Positions 28,556-41,259 are shown, counted from the stretch's first letter. The stretch: DNA of 64,000 nt from Nocardia sputorum (GCF_027924405.1 NZ_AP026978.1:2852001-2916000); one strand, 5' to 3'. Notes: generated by a model from the letters alone, not told the origin. Program-made: numbers and translations.

Positions 28556-29871
28556 CGGTCCACTCCGCCCATGACCGGGTCGATGCTGGCGACCGAGGCG
28601 ATGACGTCGGCGACCATGCCGCCCTCGCACATCGCCGCGACCGCTTGCAGATTGGTGAACGAGGGGTCGCGATAGTGCACCCGGTAGGGCCGGGTGCCGC
28701 CGTCGCTGACCATGTGCACGCCCAGTTCGCCGCGGGGCGACTCCACCGCCGCGTACACCTGGCCCGCGGGGACGCGGATGCCTTCGGTGACCAGCTTGAA
28801 GTGGTGGATCAGCCCCTCCATGGAGGTGCCCATGATCTTGCCGATGTGCTTGGGGGAGTTGCCGAGTCCGTCCGCGCCGACCTGTAGGTCGGCCGGCCAG
28901 GCGATCTTCTTGTCGTCGATCATGACCGGGCCGGGCCGCAACCGGTCCAGGCACTGCTCGACGATCTTCAGCGACTCCTTCATCTCCTCCACCCGGATGA
29001 CGTAGCGGCCGTAGCAGTCGCATCCGGTGGTGGTGGGGATGTCGAATTCGTAGTTCTCGTAGCCGCAGTAAGGCTGTGCTTTGCGCAGGTCGTGCGGCAG
29101 GCCGGTGGCCCGGAGCACGGGGCCGGTGATGCCGAGGGCCATGCAGCCCTGCAGGTCGAGGTAGCCGATGTTCTGGGTGCGGGCCTTCCAGATCGGGTTG
29201 GCGGTGAGCAGGTGTTCCATGTCGCGCAGCCGTTTGGGCAGCAGCGCGAGCAGTTCGCGCACCTTGGTGACCCCGTTGTCGGGCAGGTCCTGGGCCAGGC
29301 CGCCGGGGCGGATGTAGGCGTGGTTCATCCGCAGTCCGGTGATCGTCTCGAACACGTCGAGGATCAGCTCGCGCTCGCGGAACCCGAACAGCATCGGCGT
29401 CAGCGCGCCCAGTTCCATGCCGCCGGTGGCCAGGGCGACCAGGTGCGAGGAGATCCGGTTGAGCTCCATCAGCAGCACGCGCACGATCGTGGCGCGCTCC
29501 GGGATCTGTTCGGTGATGTCGAGCAGTTTCTCCACGCCCAGGCAGTACGCCGTCTCGTTGAAGAACGGCGACAGATAGTCCATGCGGGTGACGAAGGTGA
29601 CGCCCTGGGTCCAGTTGCGGAATTCGAGGTTCTTCTCGATCCCGGTGTGCAGGTAGCCGATGCCGCAGCGGGCCTCGGTGACCGTCTCGCCTTCGATCTC
29701 CAGGATCAGCCGCAGCACGCCGTGCGTGGACGGGTGCTGCGGACCCATGTTGACGACGATGCGTTCCTCGCCCGCGCCGGACAGCGTCTCGGCCACCTGG
29801 TCCCAGTCCTGTCCCGCGACGGTGACCGTGGCGGGCTCGGGGGCGGTGACGTCGGTGTCGGTGTCGGTCAT
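28552..29871 (-). CDS. nuoD: NADH-quinone oxidoreductase subunit D
   Basis: 439 residues; ATG 29871 overlaps the nuoC stop (TGATG). [15 protein letters not shown] near residue 40 is the quinone-site His segment, with [11 protein letters not shown] and the C-terminal DPVMGGVDR. Quinone-binding 49-kDa-type subunit. Confidence 0.96.
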   Translation of the reverse strand: MTDTDTDVTAPEPATVTVAGQDWDQVAETLSGAGEERIVVNMGPQHPSTHGVLRLILEIEGETVTEARCGIGYLHTGIEKNLEFRNWTQGVTFVTRMDYLSPFFNETAYCLGVEKLLDITEQIPERATIVRVLLMELNRISSHLVALATGGMELGALTPMLFGFRERELILDVFETITGLRMNHAYIRPGGLAQDLPDNGVTKVRELLALLPKRLRDMEHLLTANPIWKARTQNIGYLDLQGCMALGITGPVLRATGLPHDLRKAQPYCGYENYEFDIPTTTGCDCYGRYVIRVEEMKESLKIVEQCLDRLRPGPVMIDDKKIAWPADLQVGADGLGNSPKHIGKIMGTSMEGLIHHFKLVTEGIRVPAGQVYAAVESPRGELGVHMVSDGGTRPYRVHYRDPSFTNLQAVAAMCEGGMVADVIASVASIDPVMGGVDR

Positions 29872-30643
29872 CAGCTGTATGCCCTCCGCTCGTCGGGCGG
29901 CGGGATGCGCGCGCCCTTGTATTCGACCGGGATCCCGCCGAGCGGGTAGTCCTTGCGCTGGGGGTGGCCGCGCCAGTCGTCCGGCATGGTGATCCGGGTC
30001 AGCGAGGGGTGCCCGTCGAACCGGATGCCGAAGAAGTCGTAGGTCTCGCGTTCGTGCCAGTCGGTGGTCGGATAGACCTCGTAGAGCGACGGAATATGCG
30101 GGTCCGCGTCCGGCGCGGCGACCTCCACCCGCAGGCGGCGGTTGTGCGTGATCGACATGAGGTGATAGACGGCGTGCAGTTCGCGGCCGGAATCCTCCGG
30201 ATAGTGCACGCCGTCGACGCCGAGGCAGAGCTCGAAACGCAATGCGGAGTCGTCGCGCAACGCGCGAGCCACCGGCAGCAACTGCTCGCGGCGCACGTGC
30301 AGGGTGAGCTCGCCGCGGAAGACGATCACTTTCTCCAGCGCCGCGTCCAGGCGGACACCCGTGGCGGTGAGCGCGGTGCGCAGCGCGTCGACCACCTCGT
30401 CGAAGTAGCCGCCGTACGGGGCGGGCGTGCTGCCTGGGAGCGTGACCGGCCGGACCAGCCGGCCGTAACCGGAGGTGTCACCGGTGCCGGTGACGCCGAA
30501 CATGCCGCGGCGCACGCCGATCACCTCGGCGCCGGCCTGTCCGGCATCCTCCTCCGGCAGGGTGCCTTCGGGGCCCGCGGTGGCCGCGGCGTCGATCGCG
30601 TCGTGCGCGGGCGGGGCGTCGGTGTCGTCGGGGGTGTCGAAGG

Positions 30644-30647
<4 letters not shown>
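29871..30647 (-). CDS. nuoC: NADH-quinone oxidoreductase subunit C
   Basis: 258 residues from ATG 30647 (overlaps nuoB stop). The conserved 30-kDa subunit signature [40 protein letters not shown] is near the C-terminus. An acidic, Ala-rich N-terminal extension of about 60 residues precedes the core. Confidence 0.95.
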
Positions 30648-31198
<551 letters not shown>

Positions 31199-31249
31199 GT
31201 TCTACTGACTCGCTTCCACTCGTCGGCTACGAATTCGATTGCGCGGCAT

Positions 31250-31630
31250 TCAGTCCCAGCTGAGACCGCCGCGCTTCCACTCGTAGGCGTAGGCCACCGA
31301 GACGTTGACGATGAACAACGCCATCGCGGCCAGACCGAAGAGACCGAGCGCATCGAAGTGGACTGCCCACGGGTAGAGGAACACGATCTCGATGTCGAAG
31401 ATGATGAACAACATCGCGGTGAGGTAGTACTTCACCGGAAAGCGTTGTCCGGTAACATTTCCCGGCCCGCCGGCCACGGCATGCGGGGTGGGTTCGATCC
31501 CGCATTCGTAGGGTTCCAGCTTCGCCCGGTTGCGCCGTTTCGGGCCGACCAGGGCCGAGAGGACGATGGAGAACAGCGCGAACGCCGCCGCGATCGCGCC
31601 GAGTACGAGCGTCGGCACCTCGATATTCAC
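31250..31630 (-). CDS. nuoA: NADH-quinone oxidoreductase subunit A
   Basis: 126 residues from GTG 31630; GGAGGGG lies about 11-13 nt upstream. Three transmembrane helices with YECGIEPTPHA and KYYLTAMLFIIFDIEIVFLYPWA, the NuoA signatures. First gene of the operon. Confidence 0.94.
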   Translation of the reverse strand: MNIEVPTLVLGAIAAAFALFSIVLSALVGPKRRNRAKLEPYECGIEPTPHAVAGGPGNVTGQRFPVKYYLTAMLFIIFDIEIVFLYPWAVHFDALGLFGLAAMALFIVNVSVAYAYEWKRGGLSWD

Positions 31631-32117
31631 GACTGCACTTCCCCTCCTTGCGAGCTGCAGCTGACAACAGCGTCCGAGGCGGGCTGACGTCGTTGTCCGC
31701 CTCGGCCAGACTCGCCCTCGGCTCCACCCGGAACCGGTCATTCCCTGATCCGCTTCCTTGTGAGGTACGGCACAGCCTACAACCGAAAGAGTGCTCCGCA
31801 GCGGGTTTGGTGCCGCCGTTTGATCGAATTCAGTACAAGCATTTATGACCGAAACGGGGGTAATCCGACGCGGGCGCCCGGGACGTTGGGTGAACGGTCA
31901 GTTGGCGGCGTCGGTGTGTCGCGTAGTGCGACGTCAAATGTGGTCCCGACCGGGTTCGGAGTCGGGGACGGCGACAGCTCGGCGGTGACCGTGAGCGTCG
32001 GAAAAAGGGGGTTGGAAGCGTCTTGTCGTGGTGCTGGAGCGCGACAACGCACGCGATGGAACTAATTCATGATCGCTATGAATTCCCGTGGTTGTCCGGG
32101 GCGGGCGCGACTCCGGA
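31631..32117. other. nuo operon promoter region
   Basis: 487 bp between nuoA and the response-regulator gene, both on the minus strand; no gene. A TAGGCT hexamer on the minus strand (31779-31774) is a possible nuo -10 box, giving a leader near 137 nt, but no -35 is clear. An imperfect GTCCCGAC/GTCGGGGAC hairpin spans 31943-31969. A perfect dyad lies at 32064-32084. Confidence 0.45.
32064..32084. repeat. AT-rich dyad downstream of response regulator
   Basis: AATTCAT, 7-nt centre GATCGCT, ATGAATT: perfect 7-bp arms, 34 bp past the response-regulator stop. The weak AT-rich stem without a T-run looks more like a protein-binding site than a terminator. Confidence 0.35.
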
Positions 32118-32537
32118 TCAGGCCGCGGAGCGACTGCGCAACAGTGCGACGACGGCCTCGGTGAGCCGGAGCGGATCGATCGGATGCGCCACCGCGGCCT
32201 CCGCACGCGACCAACTGGCCAGCCAGGCGTCGTCGGGGCGGCCGGTGAGCACGAGCAGGGGCGGGCACGGATCGACTTCGTCCTTCAACTGCTTGGCGAT
32301 GCCCAGTCCGCCGGCCGGGCTCGCCTCGCCGTCGAGCACGGCCAAGTCGATGCCTCCGGCGTCCATCTGCGCGATCACCACGGGGGCGGTGGCGACCTCG
32401 AGGTACTCGAACTCCGGCAACTCCGGGCTCGGACGCTTGCCCAAGGCCTGCATCACCTGGCGCCTGGTGTCGGCGTCATTGCTGTACACGAGAACCCGCA
32501 GCGGGGTGGAACGAGGAGAATCGGCCACGAACGGCAT
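32118..32537 (-). CDS. Atypical response regulator receiver protein (Rv3143-like)
   Basis: 139 residues from ATG 32537; a single receiver domain without output domain. Putative phospho-acceptor Asp69 (DLAVLDGEASPAGG) and Thr98 (LVLTGRPDD) are present, but the usual Lys before the last helix is replaced: the motif reads VAHPIDPLRL (His118-Pro119). It strongly resembles M. tuberculosis Rv3143, which is also encoded just upstream of nuoA in the same orientation. A functional link to complex I expression or assembly is inferred from this conserved order. No histidine kinase is adjacent. Confidence 0.85.
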   Translation of the reverse strand: MPFVADSPRSTPLRVLVYSNDADTRRQVMQALGKRPSPELPEFEYLEVATAPVVIAQMDAGGIDLAVLDGEASPAGGLGIAKQLKDEVDPCPPLLVLTGRPDDAWLASWSRAEAAVAHPIDPLRLTEAVVALLRSRSAA

Positions 32538-32665
32538 GGTACGTCCGCGAGGGCGGACCGCGTGGCAGGTTCGGCGCAGATCGTCCGCGCGCGTCGTGCA
32601 CCGCGCGTCACCGGCGGAGTCGTCCGGCGAAAGCCGATGGCAAGCAGTTGATAAGAATCTGCCGG

Positions 32666-32671
32666 TAAAGT
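32666..32671 (+). promoter_or_regulatory. -10 element (TAAAGT) for flavoprotein-like gene
   Basis: TANNNT hexamer predicting a start one base before ATG 32679. Confidence 0.4.
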
Positions 32672-32678
32672 CCGGCCA

Positions 32679-34220
32679 ATGCGGGGAGATATCACGCAGG
32701 CCCTCGTCGACACCGACGTGTGGACCGATGAAATGCTGGGCAGCGCAGGGATTCCGGTGGTCGACGTACCGTTCGTGACCATCGGCAGCGGAATCGGGTC
32801 GTTCGTCACCTACGACACCCTCCGGATTTTCGGCGTGCCCGCCGAGTCGATGGCGGTGCTCGGTCCACAGGAGCACCCTTGGGCGTCCTACGAATACCTG
32901 ACCAGGGTCTCGCAGATTCCCCGCGGCGAGCGCCTGCGCAGCGACTCGGCCTCGACGCCGGACAACATCTGGGGCTTCCCGTCCTACGCGGTACGGGAGG
33001 CCATCGCGGACCGCTCGCTCGAGCCGCTGTGGAACGTCTTCGCCGAACCGATCTTCGCGAACTACTACACCCCGCGCGCGGGTCAGGCGTTCGCCGCCAT
33101 GGAGCGGGAGTTCCACCGCATCGGTTACGCCCGCTCCCTGCACCGCGGCCACGTGCGGATGGTCCGCAAGCGCCACGGTGGTGGATACTTCACCGTCCTC
33201 ACCCCGCCCGCGGGTTCGACGCCGACCAAACGGGTGGCTTTCCGCAGCACGTATGTGCACGTCGCGGTGGGTTATCCGGGTCTGAAACTGCTGCCGGACC
33301 TGCAGGAGTACCGCGAGACCCATCGTGATCCGACGCGCGTGGTCAACGCCTACGAGCCGCACGAGCACGTCTACCAGGCGCTGCAGCGTCGTCCCGGCAC
33401 CGTGCTCATCCGCGGCAGCGGGATCGTGGCCAGCCGCGTCCTGCAGCGGCTCATCGACGATCGGGACGCCCACCGGCTCGACACCAGGATCCTGCACTTG
33501 TTCCGTACCTATATCGCCGGCCCGCACGGCAAGAACATCTTCAGCCGGCGCAAGGGCGGCGACGGGTGGGCCTACCAGGGCTTCAACTATCCGAAGTCGG
33601 TGTGGGGCGGTCAGCTCAAGCAGAAGGTGCGGCGACTGCAAGGCGAGGAACGGGCGCGGGCGTACAAGGAGATCTCGGGCACCAATACCCCGATCCGAGA
33701 CAACTGGCAGGAACAACTGCGCCGCGGCCGCCGAGAAGGCTGGTACCAGGTGATGGCGGGCACGATGCGGGCTCCGCGTCCCGCTGGGGGCCGCCAAGGG
33801 GTGGTCGCGACGATTCTCCCGGACACCTCCGCGCCGCTGCCGTTTCCGCCGCCGACGCAACCGTTCGACACCACCGTCGACTACATCATCGACTGCACGG
33901 GGTTGGAAGCCGATATCCGCGAGCACCGGCTGCTGGCCGACCTGCTGGACCATGCGGGCGCCGGGCGCAATCCGCTCGGCAGGCTGGACGTGGAGACAAC
34001 CTTCGAGCTGATCGGCACCCGGAGCGGCACGGGCCGGATGTACGCCTCCGGAAGCGCGACGCTCGGCGGGCCGTTCGTCGGCGTGGACACCTTCCTCGGC
34101 CTGCAGATCGCCGCGCAGGAGATCGCCGACGATCTGGCCGCGGTCGGGTTCTGCCGCAGGATGGGTCCGCTGCGCTCCACGCGGCAATGGTGGCTGTGGG
34201 TTACGAACGAGAAGATCTGA
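32679..34220 (+). CDS. FAD/NAD(P)-binding oxidoreductase-like protein, unknown function
   Basis: 513 residues. Two Rossmann-type segments: VTIGSGIGSFVTYDTLRIFGV (third Gly of GxGxxG is Ser) near 34-54 and VLIRGSGIVASRVLQRLID near 243-261; a late IIDCTGLEADI and MYASGSATLGGPFVG segment resemble the C-terminal FAD contacts of flavin monooxygenase-like enzymes. I cannot assign a substrate. Followed after 3 nt by a membrane-protein gene and then an FHA gene, so the three form an operon. The start is set by a near-leaderless promoter. Confidence 0.75.
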   Translation: MRGDITQALVDTDVWTDEMLGSAGIPVVDVPFVTIGSGIGSFVTYDTLRIFGVPAESMAVLGPQEHPWASYEYLTRVSQIPRGERLRSDSASTPDNIWGFPSYAVREAIADRSLEPLWNVFAEPIFANYYTPRAGQAFAAMEREFHRIGYARSLHRGHVRMVRKRHGGGYFTVLTPPAGSTPTKRVAFRSTYVHVAVGYPGLKLLPDLQEYRETHRDPTRVVNAYEPHEHVYQALQRRPGTVLIRGSGIVASRVLQRLIDDRDAHRLDTRILHLFRTYIAGPHGKNIFSRRKGGDGWAYQGFNYPKSVWGGQLKQKVRRLQGEERARAYKEISGTNTPIRDNWQEQLRRGRREGWYQVMAGTMRAPRPAGGRQGVVATILPDTSAPLPFPPPTQPFDTTVDYIIDCTGLEADIREHRLLADLLDHAGAGRNPLGRLDVETTFELIGTRSGTGRMYASGSATLGGPFVGVDTFLGLQIAAQEIADDLAAVGFCRRMGPLRSTRQWWLWVTNEKI

Positions 34221-34223
34221 GCG

Positions 34224-34667
34224 ATGCTTCCTACCTTGAACGGGCGAATCCAGACCCGTCTCCTCGCGCTGAGCGTGATCGGCTTCGTCGTCGCGCTGGT
34301 CATCACCCCGTTTCTGCCGACCGGTTCGTTGAGCGTCGGCCAGGCGTACCGGGTGACGTTGTCGGTTCTGCTGGGCACCGTTCTGGTCGGTGTGCTGTGG
34401 GAATTGCTCTACCATTTCCTGCAGCAGTTCCGCTGGGAAAAGGACTGGCCGACCCTGTTCGGTTTCGTCACCATCGTCAACGAGGGGGCGCTGATGTGGG
34501 TCCTCGTGCGCTACACCACGGTGGTACTGCCCGGACATCTGCGTCCGTCGCTCGTGGCGTTCGGAATCCAGTTCGTCATCACGTGGATCGTCTTCTGGCT
34601 CATCGTCAATGGCCCGATGCGGGTGGTGTTCCACCGGTGGCGCTTCCAAGGCGGCCGGTTCCTGTGA
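34224..34667 (+). CDS. Membrane protein of the flavoprotein-FHA operon
   Basis: 147 residues with about four hydrophobic segments (13-31, 44-66, 78-102, 112-130) and a basic C-terminal tail. Starts 3 nt after the flavoprotein-like gene; its stop overlaps the FHA gene start (GTGA). No family recognised. Confidence 0.75.
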   Translation: MLPTLNGRIQTRLLALSVIGFVVALVITPFLPTGSLSVGQAYRVTLSVLLGTVLVGVLWELLYHFLQQFRWEKDWPTLFGFVTIVNEGALMWVLVRYTTVVLPGHLRPSLVAFGIQFVITWIVFWLIVNGPMRVVFHRWRFQGGRFL

Positions 34668-36232
34668 ACGCGCAGATCGAGGTGTTGCCCGGCGCCCACC
34701 TGGTGGCGAGCGCGAGCGGTGCCGTTGTGGTGGTCGCGCACCGCGGCGACGGCGTCGTCACGGCGGACACGGTGGCGGCCCGGACGATGGGTGCGCTGCT
34801 GGACATCGTGCGCGAGGCCGTCGCGCGGGACCGGAGTCGCAGTGGGCGCGCGGTGGCGCGGCTGGCCACGACCTGGCTGATGGGGCTGGCCCACGGCGAG
34901 GAGGACGAGGTCGAATTCGGCGTGATCACACCGGCGGACAACGGTCTCGCGGTTTTCCTGCACGGTGGCGTCACCGCTGTCCTCGCCGGCGCGGGCCACA
35001 CGGAGGTGCTGCGCGGCCGGGACGCCGGATTCACCGTCGACCGCATGGTGACGCCCGCACCCGGCATCGGCGCGGGGTTGTTCGTTGACGAGGCGGGATG
35101 GACCGCGGAGTCGCTACCGGGGCGCGGTATCTTCGCGCTCGGCGAGGGAACCGCACCGGGGTCGGGCGCGGTGCTGTGGTCCGGGACGTCGCTGGAAGCG
35201 AACCTCGGCGAACCGGAGACCCACGGCGTCGGCGAACCCGGGCGGCGACCTCAGGCGGGAGCCGCGTGGCAAGCCCCGCCCGCGCCCCGGCCGGTTCCGG
35301 CACCCGAACCGCCGCGGATCGAGGAGCCGCAGCACGTCGAGCCGCCGGCGGTGTCGACACCGCATTCGGTCCCTGCTCCGCTGATACAAGACCCCGCGGC
35401 GGCCGCGGGATCCGCCGCACCTCAGGCGCCGCCATCGCACCGTCCCGAAGCGGAGCAGGCGTCAGGAGCGCAGCCGCGGCCGGCGCCGAGCCTGCGCAAA
35501 GGCGAGGATTCCGTCGACGCCGCAACGGAAGTCGATCTTCGGGCAGCGGCGCCCGGGGCCACGCCGGGCCCGGGCGTGACACCCCCGGTGGCGCAGCCGA
35601 TACCGCCGCGACCGGACCAGGGACCGGCGCGGCCCGCGCACCGCACCGACCGGGACCACGCGATCGCCAACGACGCGAATCTCGCCGAGACGGTGGTGCC
35701 CTCGGCCGAGGTCGTCGCGGCCGCGCTCGGGTCGACCGGTTCGAACACGCTGGGACATCGGGTGATCGTGCACGGCTTCCAGTGCGCCCGCGGTCATCAC
35801 AACGATCCGCGGGTGTCCTTCTGCGCGGTGTGCGGCATCCGGATGGATCAGCTCACCTGCGTGCTGAGCGAGGGGGTGCGTCCCCCGCTGGGCGTGCTGC
35901 TCCTGGACGACGGCACGTCGTTCGTGCTGGACAGCGACTGCGTGCTCGGACGCGAGCCGGAGTATGCCGAGGCCGTCGCGCGTGGCGCTCGCCCGCTGCG
36001 GCTGGAGGACAGCTCGGGTGGAATGTCCCGGGCCCACGCGGAGATCCGTCTCGTCGACTGGGACGTCACCGTCGTGGACGGCGGCTCCACCAACGGCACC
36101 CACATCCGTCATCCCGGACGGCAGGATTGGGTGCGTGCGGTCCCCGGCCGGCCGGTCACCCTCGCGCCCGGCGCCCAGATCCAACTGGGCGGACGCGTCC
36201 TGACCTTCGACTCCCCACACGGCCAGCTGTAG
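34664..36232 (+). CDS. FHA-domain protein with Pro-rich linker and zinc-ribbon-like motif
   Basis: 522 residues from GTG 34664. An N-terminal globular region of ~170 residues of unknown type (GLAVFLHGGVTAVLAGAGHTEVLRG) is followed by a long Pro/Ala-rich linker (~190-370), then CARGHHNDPRVSFCAVCGIRM, a possible zinc ribbon. A C-terminal FHA domain follows, with GREPE, MSRAHAEI and DGGSTNGTHI, the conserved phosphothreonine-binding loops. FHA domains bind Ser/Thr-kinase targets, so the operon is probably under Ser/Thr phosphorylation control. No kinase or type VII genes are adjacent. Confidence 0.82.
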   Translation: MNAQIEVLPGAHLVASASGAVVVVAHRGDGVVTADTVAARTMGALLDIVREAVARDRSRSGRAVARLATTWLMGLAHGEEDEVEFGVITPADNGLAVFLHGGVTAVLAGAGHTEVLRGRDAGFTVDRMVTPAPGIGAGLFVDEAGWTAESLPGRGIFALGEGTAPGSGAVLWSGTSLEANLGEPETHGVGEPGRRPQAGAAWQAPPAPRPVPAPEPPRIEEPQHVEPPAVSTPHSVPAPLIQDPAAAAGSAAPQAPPSHRPEAEQASGAQPRPAPSLRKGEDSVDAATEVDLRAAAPGATPGPGVTPPVAQPIPPRPDQGPARPAHRTDRDHAIANDANLAETVVPSAEVVAAALGSTGSNTLGHRVIVHGFQCARGHHNDPRVSFCAVCGIRMDQLTCVLSEGVRPPLGVLLLDDGTSFVLDSDCVLGREPEYAEAVARGARPLRLEDSSGGMSRAHAEIRLVDWDVTVVDGGSTNGTHIRHPGRQDWVRAVPGRPVTLAPGAQIQLGGRVLTFDSPHGQL

Positions 36233-36330
36233 CTGCGGATCGGCACGTCGAGCGGTCGCTCACCGTGTCGGTCATTCCGCCACACGACAGGGCTCGCGTT
36301 TGCTGTCGTTGGTTGACCAGTGCGAATCTC

Positions 36331-36365
36331 GCCTCCGATGGGAGGCCCGACATAGCGAGCCTCCC
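36331..36365 (+). terminator. Alternating hairpins after the FHA gene
   Basis: GCCTCC (36331-36336), GGGAGGC (36340-36346) and GCCTCCC (36359-36365) can pair as two mutually exclusive hairpins in the convergent gap before the methyltransferase gene. Likely terminator for one or both strands. Confidence 0.4.
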
Positions 36366-36423
36366 GGCCTACTTCGGCACCACAAGCTGAGGAGAAGCGA
36401 CCACCGCTGCTCGATCGTCCCGC

Positions 36424-37278
36424 TCAGGTGTGGCGGAAACGGATGATGCCCGACCACGGGTTGCGCATGGGTTTGCGTGGGTCGGGCTGCGGCAGATAGG
36501 TGAACGGGCGCAGGTACCAGGGTGCGCGGTGGAATTTGCGGGCGTGCAGCAGCAGGCTTTCCAGTTCGATCGGCTGCCAGCCGAGGTCTTCGAAGAAGCG
36601 GACGCCGTTGGGGGGCTCGAATTTCATCGGCGCGTTGGCGAAGGTGTCGCCGGAACGCATCTTCTTCATGCCCAGGCTCAGGTCGAGCAACCACCAGGCG
36701 ATCTCCGGGCGGGCCAGGGCGTTCGCCAGATCGGTGACCGTCGGAGGGTCGAGGTACATCAGCAGGCCCTCGGTGAGCACCAAGGCCTTCGACGCGGGGG
36801 CGGTGGCCGGGCCGATCGCGCCGAGCGCCTCGTCGAGGAACTTCGCGCGGGCATCGGGGTCGGCGAGATCGACCGCTCGGCGGATGAGCACGCAGTGCGG
36901 CGTCTGATCGGCGAGCGCGTCGTCCTTCTCCGCGACGATTCCCGGCAGATCCGCCTCGATCCAGAGCAGCTCGGGCGGTAGATCCAGCCGATAGGGGCGG
37001 GTGTCCAGACCGGCCGCGAGGTTGAGGACCCGGTCGCAGCCCTCGGCGACCGCTTTCGTGACGAGATCGTCGATCAGCTTGGTGCGGGTGACGATCGGCC
37101 ACCCGCCCCGCATCATTCGGGGTGCGCTGTCGGCGATGGCATGGCCGCGTTCTCCGGCCAGCAGGTCGGCGAGCGGATCGTGGAACAGTGCGTCCGGGCG
37201 TGTCGTCTCGCGCGCCCGGTAGGCCGCGACCCAGCGCGCGGTGTCCGACACGTTGGACGGTATGTCCCCTCGGGTCAT
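36424..37278 (-). CDS. Class I SAM-dependent methyltransferase (LCM/PPM family)
   Basis: 284 residues from ATG 37278. SDTARWVAAYRARETTRPDALFHDPLADLLAG at the N-terminus and RVLNLAAGLDTRPYRLDLP as SAM-binding motif are characteristic of the large mycobacterial and nocardial leucine-carboxyl-methyltransferase-like family (PF04072 type). Substrate unknown. The gene is convergent with the FHA gene and lies just beyond cbbR on the same strand, 65 bp from it; cotranscription with cbbR is possible. Confidence 0.88.
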   Translation of the reverse strand: MTRGDIPSNVSDTARWVAAYRARETTRPDALFHDPLADLLAGERGHAIADSAPRMMRGGWPIVTRTKLIDDLVTKAVAEGCDRVLNLAAGLDTRPYRLDLPPELLWIEADLPGIVAEKDDALADQTPHCVLIRRAVDLADPDARAKFLDEALGAIGPATAPASKALVLTEGLLMYLDPPTVTDLANALARPEIAWWLLDLSLGMKKMRSGDTFANAPMKFEPPNGVRFFEDLGWQPIELESLLLHARKFHRAPWYLRPFTYLPQPDPRKPMRNPWSGIIRFRHT

Positions 37279-37343
37279 GCGGGCCAGTCTGTCACATCTG
37301 TCCAGCGGAACCCCGCACCGGTCGTTCGGCGCCGGGGAGCCGA

Positions 37344-39806
<2,463 letters not shown>

Positions 39807-39827
39807 CCATCCCGGAAGGACTCACCG

Positions 39828-40250
39828 ATGTATCTCAGGCACGGAACGTTCTGCTACCTGCCGCCGCTGACCGACGAGCAGATCGCCGCCCAGGTGCGCT
39901 ACGCGCTGCTGAACAACTGGCCGGTGTCCATCGAGTACACCGACGATCCGCATCCGCGCAACGCCTACTGGGAGATGTGGGGATTGCCGTTGTTCGATCT
40001 CGATGAGCCCGACGGCGTGCTGGCCGAGATCAACGCCTGCCGGGCCACCTTTCCGCGCCATTACGTGCGGGTGCTGGCCTATGACGCCCGCTACACCAGG
40101 CAGACGACGGCGCTGAGTTTCCTGGTACAGCGGCCGCCCGACGAGCCCGGCTTCGTGCTGACTCGCACCGAAGGGCCGGACCGCAGGCAGAAGTACGGTC
40201 TGCACTCGTATGCGACGACCGTCCGCCCGGGAGACCGGTATGGCGGCTGA
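39828..40250 (+). CDS. cbbS: RuBisCO small subunit, red-type
   Basis: 140 residues; AAGGA 9 nt before ATG, 21 bp after cbb[54 protein letters not shown] is the small-subunit core. The ~30-residue C-terminal extension is the red-type beta-hairpin that lines the holoenzyme pore. Overlaps cbbX by 11 nt. Confidence 0.96.
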   Translation: MYLRHGTFCYLPPLTDEQIAAQVRYALLNNWPVSIEYTDDPHPRNAYWEMWGLPLFDLDEPDGVLAEINACRATFPRHYVRVLAYDARYTRQTTALSFLVQRPPDEPGFVLTRTEGPDRRQKYGLHSYATTVRPGDRYGG

Positions 40251-41244
40251 GCGCAACGGCTCCGGATTCCGTCTGCACCGCCCGGGGGCCGACGTCCCCG
40301 GCGCGGTGCGGACGGCGCCCGCCGAACCGGAGGAGCCGGAGATTCTGGGCGAGGACGCGGTGCTGGATCTGTCCGCCGACATCGCGGGCCACGATGTCGA
40401 GGAGACGCTGCGCAGACTGGACGCGGAACTGATCGGGCTGGCCCCGGTGAAGCGGCGGGTCCGCGAGATCGCGGCGCTGCTGCTGATCGACCGCGCGCGG
40501 CAGCGTTTCGGGCTGACCTCGTCGCGGCCAACCATGCACATGAGCTTCACCGGCGGGCCGGGGACCGGCAAGACGACGGTGGCGCTGCGGATGGCGCAAA
40601 TGCTGCACGCACTCGGCTACATCCGCAAACCGAAGGTGCACACCGTCACGCGAGACGATCTGGTGGGCCAGTTCATCGGGCACACCGCACCGAAGACCAA
40701 GGAGGCGCTGGCCAAAGCGGCGGGCGGTGTGCTGTTCATCGACGAGGCCTACTACCTGTTCCGGCCGGAGAACGAACGCGACTACGGGCAGGAGGTGATC
40801 GAGATCCTGTTGCAGGAGATGGAGAACGAGCGCGCCAGCCTGGTGGTGATCTTCGCGGGATATCCCGACCGGATGGACCGCTTCTTCTCCGCCAATCCGG
40901 GCCTGTCCTCGCGGGTCGCCCATCACCTGGAGTTCGCCGACTACACCCAGGCGGAACTGCTGGCCATCGCCGAACTCATGGTGGCCGCGGAGAACTTCCA
41001 TTTCGAGGACGCGGCGCGGACCGCGTTCGGGGAGTACCTGGAACGCCGGATGGCTCGTCCGCGCTTCTCCAACGCGCGCAGCGTGCGCAATGCGCTGGAC
41101 CGCTGCCGGTTGCGGCAGGCCAAGCGTCTCGTCGAACTGCGCAGGCCGTTGACCAAGACCGATCTGATCACGCTGACCGACCGCGATGTCTACGGCAGCA
41201 GCGTGTTCACCGACCCCGAGCCGACCGCGCGAGCCCGCCGGTGA
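40240..41244 (+). CDS. cbbX: Red-type RuBisCO activase, AAA+ ATPase
   Basis: 334 residues from ATG 40240 (GGGAG upstream); overlaps the end of cbbS. Walker A GGPGTGKT (105-112), Walker B VLFIDEA (164-170), and the central-pore loop reads [11 protein letters not shown], with Phe145 where proteobacterial CbbX has Tyr. CbbX pulls the RuBisCO large-subunit C-terminus to release inhibitory sugar phosphates. The N-terminus is longer than in the well-studied Rhodobacter protein by a few tens of residues, low-complexity and acidic/Pro-rich. Confidence 0.94.
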   Translation: MAAERNGSGFRLHRPGADVPGAVRTAPAEPEEPEILGEDAVLDLSADIAGHDVEETLRRLDAELIGLAPVKRRVREIAALLLIDRARQRFGLTSSRPTMHMSFTGGPGTGKTTVALRMAQMLHALGYIRKPKVHTVTRDDLVGQFIGHTAPKTKEALAKAAGGVLFIDEAYYLFRPENERDYGQEVIEILLQEMENERASLVVIFAGYPDRMDRFFSANPGLSSRVAHHLEFADYTQAELLAIAELMVAAENFHFEDAARTAFGEYLERRMARPRFSNARSVRNALDRCRLRQAKRLVELRRPLTKTDLITLTDRDVYGSSVFTDPEPTARARR

Positions 41245-41259
41245 CGAGATCGAGCCGCC

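Noticed and set aside
34664..36232. FHA gene as part of a type VII secretion locus
   Set aside because: No EccC, PE/PPE, WXG100 or mycosin gene nearby; the S8 protease at 10 kb lacks the mycosin signal and anchor.
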